In this document: positions 1 to 8,466 of the stretch, piece by piece
Position numbering within the stretch: the first letter of the stretch is position 1
Layout of the letters: each line of letters begins with the position of its first letter
From: JAVVHE01 sp032249695
GTDB taxonomy: Bacteria > Pseudomonadota > Alphaproteobacteria > Sphingomonadales > Sphingomonadaceae
DNA length: 64,000 nt
Direction: 5' to 3'
Assembly (NCBI GenBank): GCA_032249695.1
Contig: JAVVHE010000009.1
Location: 1-64,000 of the forward strand
Made by a program: the position numbers and the translations under genes
The notes under the pieces: model-generated
The model's input: the letters and a program-made list of their open reading frames with translations, nothing else
Told to the model about the DNA's origin: nothing
The model's database searches: none

Positions 1-50
1 CGACCCCCAGACCCCCAGTCTGATGCGCTACCAGGCTGCGCTACGCCCCG
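1..50 (-). tRNA. tRNA-Pro(GGG), 3' part cut off by window edge
   Basis: Read on the minus strand from 50 downward, the sequence opens with CGGGGCGTAGCGCAGCCTGG, a typical 5' acceptor and D arm of bacterial tRNA-Pro. The anticodon arm CAGACTGGGGGTCTG follows, with anticodon GGG. The variable loop, T arm and acceptor 3' strand lie outside the window, so this is a partial gene. It sits just downstream of the acetyl-CoA hydrolase/transferase gene and has the same orientation. Confidence 0.9.
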
Positions 51-97
51 ACCGAAGCGTTCGGTTAGCGGGCGTGCGGGCGCGACGCAACCCGCAT

Positions 98-1414
98 TCA
101 GCGGCGGGCGGCTGCCAACGCGTCGCGGAACCGCGGGTGCGCCAGGCCGATGAGCGCGCGCCGCCGCTCGGCGAGGCTGAGCCCGCGGAGGTCCGCGCAG
201 CCATATTCGGTGACGATCATGTGCACGTCGTTGCGCGGCACCGTCACCGGCCCGGACAGCCGCGGCACGATGCGCGAGACGGTTCCGCCCGCGCCGGTGG
301 CATGGCACGCGATGATCGACCGTCCTCCCGGCGACACGCCAGCGCCGCGTACGAAATCGAGCTGCCCGCCTGCCCCGCTATATTGGTGCCCGCCGATCCA
401 CTCCGAATTGCAGGCGCCGTGGATATCGATTTCCAGAGTCGCGTTGACCGAGAGCACGTTCAGATTTCTGCCAATCACCGACGGATCGTTGGTATAGTCG
501 ACGGGGTAGGCCGCGACTTGGGCATTAGCGTCGAGGAAGCGGTACAGGTCAGCGCCGCCCATCGCGAAGGTGAACACGCTCTGCCCGGCGTGGATCGCCT
601 TGCGGCTGTTATCGACGACACCCGATTGCATCAGCCGCATCAGCCCGGGGGTCATCAGTTCGGTATGGATGCCGAGATGGCGATGGCCTGCGAGCGCCGC
701 GCAGACCGCGTCGGGCACAGCCCCGATGCCCATCTGCAGGCAGTCGCCGTCGCGCGCCAACCCCGCGATGATCGCGCCAATGGCCAGGTCCTCGGGCCGG
801 GGCGGCACGCTCGGCACCTCTACAAGCGGCGTGTCGACCTCGACGATCGCGCTCACGCGCTCCAGCGGGATATGGCAGTTCCCGCCGACGCGCGGCATGT
901 TCGAATTGACTTCCAGGATGATGCGCTCGGCCCGTTCGGCGGCGCCCAGTGCATAATCGGTATTGGTCCCCAGGCTGAACCGGCCCTCGCCGTCCATCGG
1001 CGCGACGGTGGTGAGGAGCGTATCGACGCCGATCGCGTCGCGCAGCAGTTGCGGGACCGATCGGAACGCGGCCGGGATCAGGTCGACGGGATCGAGGCCG
1101 TCGGCCGCAGCGATCCGGTCCAGCGCGCGCTCGTTCGCGCCGTGGAAGAAGCTCATCGGGCGGATTCGGTCGCCCAGATCGGGCGCGAGCACGGTCGCCC
1201 CGGCGCTGGCGAAGGACAGCAGATAATAGAGCCGGTTGCCGTCGACTTCGCCCGCGCGGGCGCGGTCCGCAAGCGCGGTGAGCAGCGCCGACGGCTGCGC
1301 GACGCCGAGGCCGATCGCGATGCGCGCGACCGAGGGGATCAACGCCGCCGCGTCAGCCGCGCTGGTGACACGCGAGCGGTAGGCAGGCCTGTGCCGGGCT
1401 ATTGCACGTGTCAC
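98..1414 (-). CDS. acetyl-CoA hydrolase/transferase family protein
   Basis: This 438-residue protein belongs to the acetyl-CoA hydrolase / 4-hydroxybutyrate CoA-transferase family. These cytoplasmic enzymes move CoA between short-chain acids through a glutamyl-CoA thioester. The C-terminal half carries the glycine-rich GIGAVPDAV (about residues 229-237) followed by GIHTEL (248-253). Glu252 in that motif is the expected catalytic glutamate, by analogy with 4-hydroxybutyrate CoA-transferases. The C-terminal EYGCADLRG motif is also typical. Full-length for the family. The natural acceptor and donor (acetate, propionate, succinate or hydroxybutyrate) cannot be read from sequence. It stands alone between tRNA-Pro and ahpD and no partner gene is adjacent. 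Confidence 0.88.
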   Translation of the reverse strand: MTRAIARHRPAYRSRVTSAADAAALIPSVARIAIGLGVAQPSALLTALADRARAGEVDGNRLYYLLSFASAGATVLAPDLGDRIRPMSFFHGANERALDRIAAADGLDPVDLIPAAFRSVPQLLRDAIGVDTLLTTVAPMDGEGRFSLGTNTDYALGAAERAERIILEVNSNMPRVGGNCHIPLERVSAIVEVDTPLVEVPSVPPRPEDLAIGAIIAGLARDGDCLQMGIGAVPDAVCAALAGHRHLGIHTELMTPGLMRLMQSGVVDNSRKAIHAGQSVFTFAMGGADLYRFLDANAQVAAYPVDYTNDPSVIGRNLNVLSVNATLEIDIHGACNSEWIGGHQYSGAGGQLDFVRGAGVSPGGRSIIACHATGAGGTVSRIVPRLSGPVTVPRNDVHMIVTEYGCADLRGLSLAERRRALIGLAHPRFRDALAAARR

Positions 1415-1490
1415 ACAACTCCCCGGCTCGCTCCGGGGCCGATGCTAGCCCGTATGCGTCAAGACACCAACGCGCGAGGCCGTGCCGAGC

Positions 1491-2048
1491 TTAGGCCGCG
1501 GCCGCGGCCGCCGTGGGCTGGGCCGCGACGGCCATCGTCTTCATGACCGCCCCCACCGCGTTCACCACGCTCGCAATGCGCACCGCGGCTTGGATCGCTT
1601 CGGTGCCGAGCCCGTGATCGCGCAACACCTTTTCGTGCGCGTCGATGCACATGCCGCAGCCGTTGATCGCGCTGACGGCAAGGCTCATCAGTTCGAAATC
1701 CACCTTGTCGATGCCCGGCGCGCCGATCACGTTCATGCGCAGCTTGGCAGGCATCCGAGCATAGTCCTTGTTCGCGGCGAGGTGCGTAAAGCGGTAATAG
1801 ACGTTGTTCATCGCCATCACCGCGGCCGCCGCACGAGCGGCGTTGATCGCGGCGGGGCTGATCTTCGCTGCGCCCTCGGCCTCCGCCGCGGCCGCGAGCT
1901 CGGGCACGCCGCTCGCGTGTGCGCAGGCAATGACGGTGCCCCACTTCTGCTGGTCGCTCAGCAGCTGCTCGTTCAATAGCGAGCTGACATTCAGCCGCGC
2001 ATCCTTGGCGTAATCAGGAAGCGTGCGGGCGAGTTCGGACAACGTCAT
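1491..2048 (-). CDS. ahpD: alkyl hydroperoxide reductase AhpD
   Basis: A 185-residue AhpD/carboxymuconolactone-decarboxylase-fold protein. In mycobacteria AhpD is the reductant of AhpC, coupling it to lipoamide through a CxxC thiol pair. The redox centre CGMC is at residues 131-134 with His138 behind it and Glu119 upstream, matching the proton-relay geometry described for Mycobacterium AhpD. The His between the two cysteines of the mycobacterial enzyme (CSHC) is replaced by Met here. The ATG at 2048 is chosen because GGAGG lies 5 nt upstream; an earlier in-frame TTG at 2063 has no such site. The C-terminus ends in a poly-Ala tail. It lies 127 bp downstream of ahpC in the same orientation, so the two are probably co-transcribed. 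Confidence 0.9.
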   Translation of the reverse strand: MTLSELARTLPDYAKDARLNVSSLLNEQLLSDQQKWGTVIACAHASGVPELAAAAEAEGAAKISPAAINAARAAAAVMAMNNVYYRFTHLAANKDYARMPAKLRMNVIGAPGIDKVDFELMSLAVSAINGCGMCIDAHEKVLRDHGLGTEAIQAAVRIASVVNAVGAVMKTMAVAAQPTAAAAAA

Positions 2049-2175
2049 CGTAGCCTCCATCAAACCACGTCGACCCGGCCCATGGCCGGACGCGGGTCAC
2101 CTTTCCCAAACAGACCGTGCGGCCAGACGCCCCGCCCCGGACCGGGTCCGGGGCGGGGACACTTCGGTGCGGGCA

Positions 2176-2721
<546 letters not shown>

Positions 2722-2864
2722 CGTCGTTCTCCTGTTGCTTTGGTGGGTGGACCGCGTCGGGCAACGCGAAGCAGTCTGCAGCAAGACAGATGGATGCGTC
2801 GTCCACGCCGGTCAAATTGAGTTTTCCGAACGCCTTGATCGGCGTTATCGATTGCGGATCCCCG
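2722..2864. promoter_or_regulatory. divergent ahpC/oxyR intergenic region, candidate OxyR site
   Basis: This 143-bp gap separates the start codons of ahpC and oxyR and must hold both promoters. Around 2837-2860 the motif GATC/ATCG recurs at roughly 10-bp steps (GATC at 2837, ATCG at 2847, GATC at 2857). OxyR tetramers contact four short elements on successive helical turns, so this is a plausible operator. The position and spacing are seen; binding is inference. Confidence 0.35.
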
Positions 2865-3761
2865 ATGATCCTCCCGACGCTGAAGCAGCTTGAGTATCTG
2901 ACCGCGCTCGCCGGCGCCGGCCATTTCGGCCGCGCGGCTGCGGTCGCGAACGTCACCCAGTCGACGCTCAGCGCCGGGATCGCCGAGCTTGAGCGGCTTT
3001 TGGGCGTGCAATTGGTCGAGCGCGGTGCGCGGTCGATTCGCTTCACGCCCGCTGGCGAGGCGGTGCTGGCGCGCGCCCACCGCGTGCTGCGCGAGGCGGA
3101 GGAGTTGACCGCGGCCGCAAAGGCAAGCGCCAAGCCGCTCTCCGGCCCCTTACGGCTCGGTGTCATCCCCACGATCGCGCCGTTCCTGCTGCCGCGTGTG
3201 CTGCCGAAGCTCCGAGCGGCCTACCCCGATCTCAAGCTCTACTTGCGCGAGGAGACGAGCGCTGCTGCCTGCCAGGCGCTGACGCGTGGGCAGCTCGACG
3301 CGGTGCTGCTGGCACTCCCCTACGCCTGCGGCGGCGTTGACGTGGAACCGTTGTTCGATGACGCGTTCCAAGTCGCGTTCTCCGAGGGCGCGCTCGATGG
3401 GCCGCCGCCGTTCGTCCGCCCCGATGACCTGGCGCCAGAGAGCCTGCTGCTGCTGGAGGACGGCCATTGCCTCCGAGACCAGGCGCTCGCGGCGTGCGGG
3501 CGCCCCGAACTCAGGGCCGATGCGTCGATCGTCGGCACATCGCTCCACACGCTGATCCAGATGGTCGATGGCGGGCTGGGACTGACGCTTGTGCCGCAAA
3601 TGGCGATCGATGCTGGCGTGCTGGCCGGCACGCGCGTTCAGGTGCGCCCGCTCGCGGCAAAGAACGCCAAGCGCGTCATTGCGCTCATCTGGCGCAGCTC
3701 CAGCCCGCGCGCGGCGGAGTTCCGGATGCTCGCACAAGTGCTGCGCGACGTGGGGCGCTAG
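2865..3761 (+). CDS. oxyR: LysR-family peroxide sensor OxyR
   Basis: A 298-residue LysR-type regulator. An N-terminal winged helix-turn-helix (residues 1-65, LKQLEYL...VTQSTLSAGI) is followed by a LysR substrate-binding fold. The redox motif EDGHCLRDQALAAC places cysteines at 202 and 211, the same 9-residue spacing as the disulfide-forming pair C199/C208 of E. coli OxyR. This identifies it as OxyR rather than a generic LysR protein. The start MILPTLKQLEYL at 2865 matches family N-termini; an in-frame ATG at 2790 would add 25 residues that do not look like the family. It is divergent from ahpC-ahpD, the classical arrangement for direct regulation. Confidence 0.93.
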   Translation: MILPTLKQLEYLTALAGAGHFGRAAAVANVTQSTLSAGIAELERLLGVQLVERGARSIRFTPAGEAVLARAHRVLREAEELTAAAKASAKPLSGPLRLGVIPTIAPFLLPRVLPKLRAAYPDLKLYLREETSAAACQALTRGQLDAVLLALPYACGGVDVEPLFDDAFQVAFSEGALDGPPPFVRPDDLAPESLLLLEDGHCLRDQALAACGRPELRADASIVGTSLHTLIQMVDGGLGLTLVPQMAIDAGVLAGTRVQVRPLAAKNAKRVIALIWRSSSPRAAEFRMLAQVLRDVGR

Positions 3762-3770
3762 GCGGGCGCG

Positions 3771-3938
3771 CTACTCGCTGTGCAGCGCGCGGATCGGCGC
3801 GAGCACGAACGCCGCCAATACCGACAGCAGCACCCCGGCAAGCGTCCACGCCATCCACGCGCGCGCCTGCCAGATCGAAGCGGGACGGGGAGGGGGCGAT
3901 GGCTGGGGTGGCACCGGGAGCAGCACTTGGACACTCAT
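3771..3938 (-). CDS. possible small single-span membrane protein
   Basis: A 55-codon reading frame starting at an ATG at 3938. A proline-rich cytoplasmic stretch (VPPQPSPPPRP) precedes a clear hydrophobic segment, MAWTLAGVLLSVLAAFVL, followed by a short tail. It lies 9 bp from the oxyR stop, tail to tail. There is no strong ribosome-binding site, and no family is recognised. The hydrophobic segment and compact length argue for a real small inner-membrane protein, but it could be a chance frame in GC-rich DNA. Confidence 0.35.
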   Translation of the reverse strand: MSVQVLLPVPPQPSPPPRPASIWQARAWMAWTLAGVLLSVLAAFVLAPIRALHSE

Positions 3939-4191
3939 AGCGCCGGAATCGAGTGAAACTAGGGCCGACGCCGCCTCGGCGGAAATATTTGTTGCCCGAT
4001 CGTCAACGAAGCGCCAAGCGTGACGATGCGCGCAGTCAACGCGACTGGTCGCTCCCCATCGGTGGGCCAATCGGAACCGATAACCACTGCCGCCCAACAC
4101 CGTTCACTTCGGATGAAGGTGTCGGACCCATGTCATTCGGTCGTCACAGAACGATGTCATCCAGCACCGATCTTACTCAAAGGAAAGTCTG

Positions 4192-5097
4192 ATGCGGGCT
4201 CGACTGGCCACCATAGCGCTGCTTGTTTCGGCTCCGGCATTCGGTGCCACGGTCCGCGTTGCTGATCCTGCCGATCTCGTGCAGAATGACGGGCTGCAGT
4301 TCCGCACCACCGACCGCGTGATCAACGGTGTCGTCAATCCCGGCATCCCGCTCAATCAGGTGCAGACCTTCCAGACGGGGTCGCCCACCAGCTGTGGCAT
4401 CGCACAGGGACCGCGCCTGGCGGGCCTGTTCCGGGTCGACGGCACATTCGATGCAACCGATCCGCTCTACGAAGGGCGGCTGCTGACCGGCAGCGCGGCT
4501 GGCGATTACGTCGCGCCGGGCGACACCTTCGCGGGCTCGCTTCCCGCCACGGGGCCTGCCGACAGCAGCTGCTTTCTGTCCCTCAGCCGCAGGGGATCAA
4601 GCGTCACCTCGGCGCAGATCGTGCCACTCTCGCCCAACCTGCGCTATCTCGGCTGGTATTGGGGCAGCATCGACCCGTACAACTTCGTGAATACGATTAC
4701 GCAGAACGGCACGGGCATCCAGTTCACCACCGGCGGCGGCGCAAGCATTGGCAATACGCAGGGCTTCACCGGCCAACAGCTGACGACCGCGCTGGGTCTG
4801 CAGCCGTTCGGCAGCTATTTCATCGAGTTCCGCTTTACCGCAGCCGAAGCCGCCAATCTGGACGGCGGCGCGATCCAGCTGCAGAACCTGCGCATCCCGG
4901 CGTTCGAGCTTGACAACATCACGGGCTCGACGAGCACGACGGTCGGCTCGCAGTCGTTTGGCGAGCTCGGCGCTACGCTCGCAAACCTGATCGACGAGCC
5001 CGAGCGGGATCTGGTCGCCGCGCCCACGCCGGCAGCGGCTGCGCTGTTCGGCCTGGGCCTGCTGGGCCTCGCCGCGCGCCGACGTCGCGCTCGCTAG
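4192..5097 (+). CDS. PEP-CTERM sorting-domain exported protein
   Basis: A 301-residue exported protein. The N-terminal signal peptide (MRARLATIALLVSAPAFGA, cut near residue 19) leads into a secreted body rich in Gly, Thr and Asn. It ends with a PEP-CTERM-type tripartite anchor: a Pro-containing motif (APTPAAAA), a hydrophobic helix (LFGLGLLGLAA) and a terminal Arg cluster RRRRAR. Such tails are recognised by exosortase and are linked to exopolysaccharide/biofilm loci; no exosortase gene is in this window. A purine-rich AAAGGAAAG lies just upstream of the ATG. The central domain is not a family I recognise, so the molecular role is unknown. Confidence 0.85.
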   Translation: MRARLATIALLVSAPAFGATVRVADPADLVQNDGLQFRTTDRVINGVVNPGIPLNQVQTFQTGSPTSCGIAQGPRLAGLFRVDGTFDATDPLYEGRLLTGSAAGDYVAPGDTFAGSLPATGPADSSCFLSLSRRGSSVTSAQIVPLSPNLRYLGWYWGSIDPYNFVNTITQNGTGIQFTTGGGASIGNTQGFTGQQLTTALGLQPFGSYFIEFRFTAAEAANLDGGAIQLQNLRIPAFELDNITGSTSTTVGSQSFGELGATLANLIDEPERDLVAAPTPAAAALFGLGLLGLAARRRRAR

Positions 5098-5106
5098 GCG
5101 GCGTGG

Positions 5107-5132
5107 TCCGTCCGGCAATCGTGCCGGACGGA
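5107..5132. terminator. bidirectional hairpin between convergent genes
   Basis: A perfect 11-bp inverted repeat (TCCGTCCGGCA at 5107-5117, TGCCGGACGGA at 5122-5132) with a 4-nt loop. It sits exactly between the convergent stops of the PEP-CTERM gene and hslU. There is no T-run on either side, so it is a hairpin that may terminate or shield both transcripts. Confidence 0.6.
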
Positions 5133-5145
5133 TCAGCGCCCCGGC

Positions 5146-6504
5146 TTAAAGGATATATTTCGACAGATCGCTGTCGCCTGCGATCTCGCTCAGCTGGCCG
5201 CGCACGTAAGCCGCGTCGATTGTCATCGTCGCTCCGGCACGCTCGTCGGCGTCGAAGCTCACGTCCTCCAGAAGCTTCTCCATCACCGTCTGCAGCCGTC
5301 GCGCGCCGATATTTTCCACGCGCTCGTTCACGTCGGCAGCGATCTGCGCGATCGCGTCGATCGCATCGGCCGTGAAGTCGATGCGCAGCCCCTCCGCTCC
5401 CAGCAGCGCGGTATATTGGGTGATGAGGCTCGCCTGCGTATCGGTCAGAATGCGCCGGAAGTCGTCAACGGTCAGCGCTTTGAGTTCGACGCGGATCGGC
5501 AACCGCCCCTGCAGCTCGGGCAGCAGGTCGCTCGGCTTGGCGACGTGGAACGCGCCTGAGGCGATGAACAGGATATAGTCGGTCTTAACCGGCCCGTACT
5601 TCGTCGCAACCGTCGTCCCTTCGATCAGCGGCAGCAGGTCGCGCTGCACGCCCTCGCGGCTGACGCTGCCGCCGCGCACGTCGCTGACCGCAATCTTGTC
5701 GACCTCGTCCAGGAACACGATGCCGTTCTGCTCGGCGGATTGGACCGCGGCTCGCGCGATGTCTTCGTTATCTAGCCGCTTGTCGGCTTCTTCGTTGACC
5801 AGCGCCTCCCACGCCGCCGGAACTTTCATTTTCCGCCGCTTGGTCTGGTTGCGGCCCATCGCCTTGCCCAGCACGTCGCCCAGATTGATCATGCCCACCT
5901 GGCCGGGCTGCATTCCGGGCAGATCGAGGTTGGCGAGCGGGTTGGAGCTGTCTTCCAGCTCCAGCTCGATCTCGCGGTCATCGAGGTGGCCAGCCTTGAA
6001 CCGTTCGCGGAAGGCGGCGCGCGTCGCTTCGCTGGCGTCCTTGCCTGTCAGCGCATCGAGCAGCCGCTTCATCGCCGACTCCTCGGCCGCGTCCTCCACC
6101 GCGGCGCGGCGCTGATCGCGCACCAGCCGGATCGCTTCCTCGACCAGATCGCGAATGATTGAATCGACGTCGCGGCCGACATAGCCGACCTCGGTGAACT
6201 TCGTCGCCTCGATCTTCAGGAATGGCGCATCGGCCAGCTTCGCCAGACGGCGGCTGATCTCGGTTTTGCCGACGCCCGTCGGGCCGATCATCAGGATATT
6301 TTTGGGGGTGATCTCGTCGCGCAGCTCGGCGGAGAGCTGCTGCCGGCGCCAGCGGTTGCGCAGCGCCACGGCCACCGCGCGCTTGGCGTCGCCCTGGCCG
6401 ACGATGTGCCGGTCCAGCGCGGCGACTACCGCCTTGGGAGTCAGGCCTGCGGTGCCCTGCGGCGTCGACGCGGAGTCGATCTTCAATGCTGCGGCGGCGC
6501 TCAT
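5146..6504 (-). CDS. hslU: ATP-dependent protease ATPase subunit HslU
   Basis: A 452-residue AAA+ unfoldase that feeds substrates to the HslV peptidase in the cytoplasm. Walker A GPTGVGKTE is near residue 60, Walker B with VFLDEVDKI follows the I-domain, and the conserved C-terminal tail ends DLSKYIL, which docks into HslV. The ATG at 6504 overlaps the hslV stop (ATGA), so translation is likely coupled; an in-frame extension to 6585 would lie inside hslV and is rejected. Full-length for the family. It is the second gene of an hslVU operon transcribed leftward. Confidence 0.97.
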   Translation of the reverse strand: MSAAAALKIDSASTPQGTAGLTPKAVVAALDRHIVGQGDAKRAVAVALRNRWRRQQLSAELRDEITPKNILMIGPTGVGKTEISRRLAKLADAPFLKIEATKFTEVGYVGRDVDSIIRDLVEEAIRLVRDQRRAAVEDAAEESAMKRLLDALTGKDASEATRAAFRERFKAGHLDDREIELELEDSSNPLANLDLPGMQPGQVGMINLGDVLGKAMGRNQTKRRKMKVPAAWEALVNEEADKRLDNEDIARAAVQSAEQNGIVFLDEVDKIAVSDVRGGSVSREGVQRDLLPLIEGTTVATKYGPVKTDYILFIASGAFHVAKPSDLLPELQGRLPIRVELKALTVDDFRRILTDTQASLITQYTALLGAEGLRIDFTADAIDAIAQIAADVNERVENIGARRLQTVMEKLLEDVSFDADERAGATMTIDAAYVRGQLSEIAGDSDLSKYIL

Positions 6505-7055
6505 TTGGCTTCGATGCTTTCCAGCGTGATGGTTTCGTTCGTGTAGATGCACACGTCGGCTGCGATCTTCATCGCCCTGCGGCAAATCTCTTCAGCCGAA
6601 AGTTCGGTATTGTCCGCGAGCGCAATCGCCGCGGACAGGGCGTAATTGCCGCCGCTGCCGATCGCTGCGACGCCGCCCGCGGGCTCCAGCACGTCGCCCG
6701 CGCCGGTCAGCACGAAGGTCTCCGACGCGTCGGCGACGATCATCTGCGCTTCGAGGCGGCGGAGGTAGCGGTCCGTGCGCCAGTCCTTTGCCAGCTCGAC
6801 GGCTGCGCGCTTCAGCTGGCCGGGAAAGCGTTCGAGCTTCGCCTCCAGCCGGTCGAACAGGGTGAACGCGTCGGCGGTCGATCCGGCGAACCCGCCAATC
6901 ACCTCGGCTTTGCCGCCGAGGCGGCGCACTTTCCTTGCATTCGGCTTGATGACGGTGGCGCCCAGCGTCACCTGCCCGTCGCCAGCGATCACCACGCGGT
7001 CGGGGCGGCGCACGGCGAGAATCGTGGTGCCGTGCCAAAGTTGGTTGTCGGTCAT
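6501..7055 (-). CDS. hslV: ATP-dependent protease peptidase subunit HslV
   Basis: A 184-residue proteasome-like threonine peptidase forming the core of the HslVU protease. The N-terminus MTDNQLWHGTTILAVRR carries a nine-residue propeptide before the conserved TT pair, so the catalytic nucleophile is expected to be Thr10 after processing rather than Thr2 as in E. coli. Such short propeptides are common in alphaproteobacteria. The glycine-rich GSGGNYA motif and the C-terminal ITLES region are typical. The ATG at 7055 has an AGGA site upstream. First gene of the hslVU operon. I looked for a clear heat-shock promoter upstream and did not find one. Confidence 0.96.
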   Translation of the reverse strand: MTDNQLWHGTTILAVRRPDRVVIAGDGQVTLGATVIKPNARKVRRLGGKAEVIGGFAGSTADAFTLFDRLEAKLERFPGQLKRAAVELAKDWRTDRYLRRLEAQMIVADASETFVLTGAGDVLEPAGGVAAIGSGGNYALSAAIALADNTELSAEEICRRAMKIAADVCIYTNETITLESIEAK

Positions 7056-7155
7056 TCCTGTCCTTGAAGGTCGCCCAACCGATGAGTGGGCGTTCGCAAG
7101 GAACGATGTAGGAACCCGGCAAGCCGCCGCAATCACTTGCGCCGGGGAGGGGCAC

Positions 7156-7230
7156 TGGCTGGGGCGCCTGGATTCGAACCAGGGAATGGCGGTACCAAAA
7201 ACCGCTGCCTTACCGCTTGGCTACGCCCCA
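7156..7230 (-). tRNA. tRNA-Gln(TTG)
   Basis: A 75-nt cloverleaf on the minus strand. The acceptor TGGGGCG pairs with CGCCCCA, the anticodon loop GTTTTTGGT gives anticodon TTG, the T loop is GGTTCGAATCC, and the terminal CCA is encoded. The first ten bases overlap the end of the upstream glycosyl-phosphate transferase gene (see findings). Confidence 0.96.
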
Positions 7231-8342
7231 CCATGGCGGGAGGATGGCCGCCTAGCGCTGCCCAACGGTGCACGCAATGCGTTGGCGAGCCGCGGCACGA
7301 TCTCGGGCTCAAAGTCGCCGCGCCGCACCGTCAGCACCAGCACCGCTGCGTAGACGGGCACGCCGAGCACCAACAGCACGGGCGCCAGGCGCGGCTGCCA
7401 CAAGGCGATCGCACTCGGCACGATGACGAGCGACATATAGACGACGAGGCCGAGCGGCCAGCCGAAGCGATAGGCGATGTGATGGTGCAGATGATCGCGG
7501 TCGGCCCGGAAGGGTGAATGACCCCTCAGGCGGCGGGAGACGATCAGGCGCAGCGTGTCATAGACCGGCACCGCGAACAGCAGCGCCAGCTGGCCCGCAT
7601 CGAAGCGCGCGAAACCGTGGTTGTAGACGTAGATCGCCAGCAGCCCGCACAGCGCCGAAAGGCCGTAGCTGCCCCCGTCGCCCAAAAACAGCTTGCCGCT
7701 GAGATTGAACTCCAGCGCCACGAGCAGCCCCGCGGCAAAGGCAGCGAAGACGGGATCGAGGAAGCGCGGCGCGTTGGCCCACAGCACCAGCGCCCAGACG
7801 AGCGACATCGAGATGACGATGCCGTTCTTGCCGTCCGCCATGTTGACTGCGTTCAGCAGCCCGGCGAGGCACACGATCGAAAAGACAATGCCCCAGAGGC
7901 CGGGCATCAGGATCAGCGGCCAGCCTTCGAATAGCAGGAAGGAGACGCGGAAATCGGGCGCGTAGAGCGCGACCGCGCTGAACACGGTGAGGCTGAACAG
8001 CAGCCGCAGCCGTGGCCCCAGGCCAAGCCGGTCGTCGGCCATCCCCGTCAGCAGCAGCGCGCCGACGGCGAACGCCAGCCACGCGAGGTGCGACGACACG
8101 AAGGGCGAGCCATCGAGCCCGCCGCGCACCCACAGCGCGACGGCGAGCACCGGCGGCAGCACCGCGAGCCCGCCGACGAGCGGCGTCACCTGCGTGTGCA
8201 GCTTGCGGCCGCCCTCCGGATCCGGCCAATCGAGCAGCCCCAGTCCGCGCCCGATCCTGTTCGATAAGAGGCAGACGCCCAGCGCCCAGAGCATGGCGAC
8301 GGCGGCGGCCCAGATGCTGAACGACGTCGACGGAACCTCCAA
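7221..8342 (-). CDS. MraY/WecA-family undecaprenyl-phosphate glycosyl-1-phosphate transferase
   Basis: A polytopic membrane enzyme of about 373 residues that would transfer a sugar-1-phosphate (often GlcNAc-1-P) from a UDP-sugar to undecaprenyl phosphate, the first step of O-antigen or exopolysaccharide assembly. Family motifs are present: MADDRLG (Mg-binding Asp pair), NMADGKNG, FLGDGGS and a His-rich loop DRDHLHHH. About ten hydrophobic segments are visible. The start is uncertain. The TTG at 8342 is used here; a GGAGG at about 8335-8339 sits 9 nt before an in-frame ACG, and a longer TTG frame reaches 8426. The stop codon TAG falls inside tRNA-Gln. It neighbours the UDP-sugar genes to the right and probably serves the same polysaccharide. 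Confidence 0.85.
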   Translation of the reverse strand: MEVPSTSFSIWAAAVAMLWALGVCLLSNRIGRGLGLLDWPDPEGGRKLHTQVTPLVGGLAVLPPVLAVALWVRGGLDGSPFVSSHLAWLAFAVGALLLTGMADDRLGLGPRLRLLFSLTVFSAVALYAPDFRVSFLLFEGWPLILMPGLWGIVFSIVCLAGLLNAVNMADGKNGIVISMSLVWALVLWANAPRFLDPVFAAFAAGLLVALEFNLSGKLFLGDGGSYGLSALCGLLAIYVYNHGFARFDAGQLALLFAVPVYDTLRLIVSRRLRGHSPFRADRDHLHHHIAYRFGWPLGLVVYMSLVIVPSAIALWQPRLAPVLLVLGVPVYAAVLVLTVRRGDFEPEIVPRLANALRAPLGSARRPSSRHGGA

Positions 8343-8466
8343 GCCGCGCGCCCGGCGGTCCCGTTGCTCCGAAAGAGCCGCCCGGCTATCTGCCGCCCGT
8401 GCCAGCAGCAGCTGGCCAGGGAGCAATCCCGTCTAGGCAGGTTTGGGGCAGCGGGGAACAGCCTTC

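Noticed and set aside
4030..4110. EcfG-type promoter (GGAAC...CGTT) before the PEP-CTERM gene
   Set aside because: GGAAC at 4073 and CGTT at 4101 are separated by about 23 bp, longer than the usual 16-17 bp.
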